A stretch of DNA of 64,000 nucleotides from contig CAZDFD010000007.1 of the NCBI GenBank assembly GCA_964504655.1, forward strand, positions 26,574-90,573. The letters are read 5' to 3'. The notes under the pieces were generated by a model. It ran no database searches and was not told the origin of the DNA. It was given only the letters and a program-made list of their open reading frames with translations. The position numbers and the translations under genes were made by a program. The stretch is from JANXAZ01 sp964504655 (GTDB taxonomy: Bacteria; Pseudomonadota; Alphaproteobacteria; Geminicoccales; Geminicoccaceae). Of the stretch, positions 63,124 to 64,000 are shown one piece after another; the first letter of the stretch is position 1; every line of letters begins with the position of its first letter.

Positions 63124-64000
63124 ATGAGAGAGCCGGAGTTCCACCGCATCCGCCGCCTGCCGCCCTACGTGTTCGCCGAGGTCAACGTGATGAAGGCCAA
63201 GGCGCGGGCCGCCGGCCGCGACATCATCGACCTCGGCATGGGCAACCCGGACAGCCCGACGCCGCGGCACATCGTCGACAAGCTGGTCGAGACGGCGCGC
63301 GACCCGAAGGCGCACCGCTACTCGGCGTCGCGCGGCATCCCCGGACTCCGGCGCGCGCTCGCCGGCTACTACGAGCGGCGCTTCGGGGTCCGGCTCGACC
63401 CCGATGCCGAGGTCTGCGTCACCCTGGGCTCGAAGGAGGGGCTCGCCAACCTCGCCCAGGCGGTGACCGCGCCCGGCGACACCATCCTGGTGCCGAACCC
63501 GTCCTACCCGATCCATCCCTACGGCTTCATGATCGCCGGTGCCGCGATCCGCCACGTCCCGTTCGGGCCGGGCATCGATCTGGTGGCCGAGTTCGCCCAC
63601 GCCTACGAGCACACCGTGCCGGCCCCCTCGGTCATGGTCCTCAACTTCCCGTCCAACCCGACGGCGCTCACCTGCGATCGCGCCTTCTACAAGGAGGCGG
63701 TGGCCTTCGCCCGCTCCCGGGAGATGTTCATCCTCTCCGACATCGCCTACGCCGAGATCTGGTTCGAGGGCGAGCCGCCGCCCTCGATCCTCGAGGTCGA
63801 GGGCGCCTTCGAGGTCGCGGTCGAATTCAGCTCGCTCTCCAAGACCTACTCGATGCCCGGCTGGCGGATCGGCTTCGCGGCCGGCAGCCGCCGGCTGATC
63901 GCGGCGCTGGCGCGGATCAAGTCCTACCTCGACTACGGCGCCTTCACGCCGATCCAGGTGGCGGCGACGGCGGCGCTGAACGGCCCGCAGGACTGCGTGG
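63124..64000 (+). CDS. Class I aminotransferase, AlaC/LL-DAP aminotransferase-like, 5' part
   Basis: ATG 63124 opens a frame that leaves the window after 292 codons. It begins FHRIRRLPPYVFAEVNVMKAKARAAGRDIIDLGMGNPD and shows LGSKEGLANLAQA, PNPSYPIHPYG, LNFPSNPT and the PLP lysine in SSLSKTYSMPGWRIGFAAG. These are typical of AlaC-type alanine/2-oxoglutarate transaminases, with LL-diaminopimelate aminotransferase as an alternative. The C-terminus is missing. Confidence 0.88.
   Translation, partial: MREPEFHRIRRLPPYVFAEVNVMKAKARAAGRDIIDLGMGNPDSPTPRHIVDKLVETARDPKAHRYSASRGIPGLRRALAGYYERRFGVRLDPDAEVCVTLGSKEGLANLAQAVTAPGDTILVPNPSYPIHPYGFMIAGAAIRHVPFGPGIDLVAEFAHAYEHTVPAPSVMVLNFPSNPTALTCDRAFYKEAVAFARSREMFILSDIAYAEIWFEGEPPPSILEVEGAFEVAVEFSSLSKTYSMPGWRIGFAAGSRRLIAALARIKSYLDYGAFTPIQVAATAALNGPQDCV

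Overview
The window is about 64 kb of high-GC DNA, almost fully coding, with two 100-N scaffold gaps. Gene content points to an alphaproteobacterium, perhaps near Rhodospirillales or Geminicoccales. The main clues are a DUF1192 gene, two DUF465/YdcH genes, the flagellar order flgB-flgC-fliE-fliQ-fliR-flhB, a TIGR02444 gene and several LIV/BMP/PotA-type uptake systems. The taxon is an inference; no rRNA is present.

Left part (1-21.7 kb) is transport and small-molecule metabolism. It holds the end of a cyclase-family hydrolase, a LolD/FtsX-type ABC exporter with a DUF3299 protein, and a branched-chain-amino-acid-type importer. The second ATPase of that importer lies apart, beyond a class III CoA-transferase and abutting tRNA-Pro. 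Next come a GNAT gene at the first scaffold gap, DUF1192 and Nudix genes, gpt, an L,D-transpeptidase, an SDR-GST pair, an Fe3+/2-AEP-type ABC importer and an alpha/beta hydrolase-metY pair.

Middle part (21.7-35.0 kb) is a compact podovirus-like structural module. A left-facing arm carries a pectate-lyase-fold tail spike and three small genes. A central S24-type repressor lacks the expected catalytic dyad and sits beside a perfect palindromic operator. A right-facing arm carries the portal, a Bbp19-like protein, scaffold, major capsid protein, tail tubular A and B proteins, an internal-virion-like protein and the terminase large subunit, closed by a terminator. I see no integrase, replication, small terminase or lysis gene. 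It could be a remnant, a satellite or a domesticated particle; this is the main candidate system here. Promoters of both arms share a 15-bp motif.

From 35.0 to 43.0 kb runs a nucleoside uptake and salvage operon: BMP-type binding protein, double ATPase, two permeases, a cytidine deaminase-purine nucleoside phosphorylase fusion, deoC and deoA. After rpmB come a phytase-like esterase, a Bax-inhibitor-1 family protein, an acyl-CoA synthetase, an O-antigen ligase and a plus-strand glycan set (nucleotidyltransferase-like protein plus an Alg14/PssD-Alg13/PssE pair). A flagellar export and rod operon follows on the minus strand, divergent from a csrA-purE-purK operon.

The right end (55-64 kb) has pfkA, a TIGR02444 gene, two small tandem-repeat tracts, a fumarylacetoacetase-family enzyme, and a higher-order 123-bp repeat tract broken by the second scaffold gap. 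Last are a second acyl-CoA synthetase, manC and the start of an alaC/dapL-like aminotransferase.
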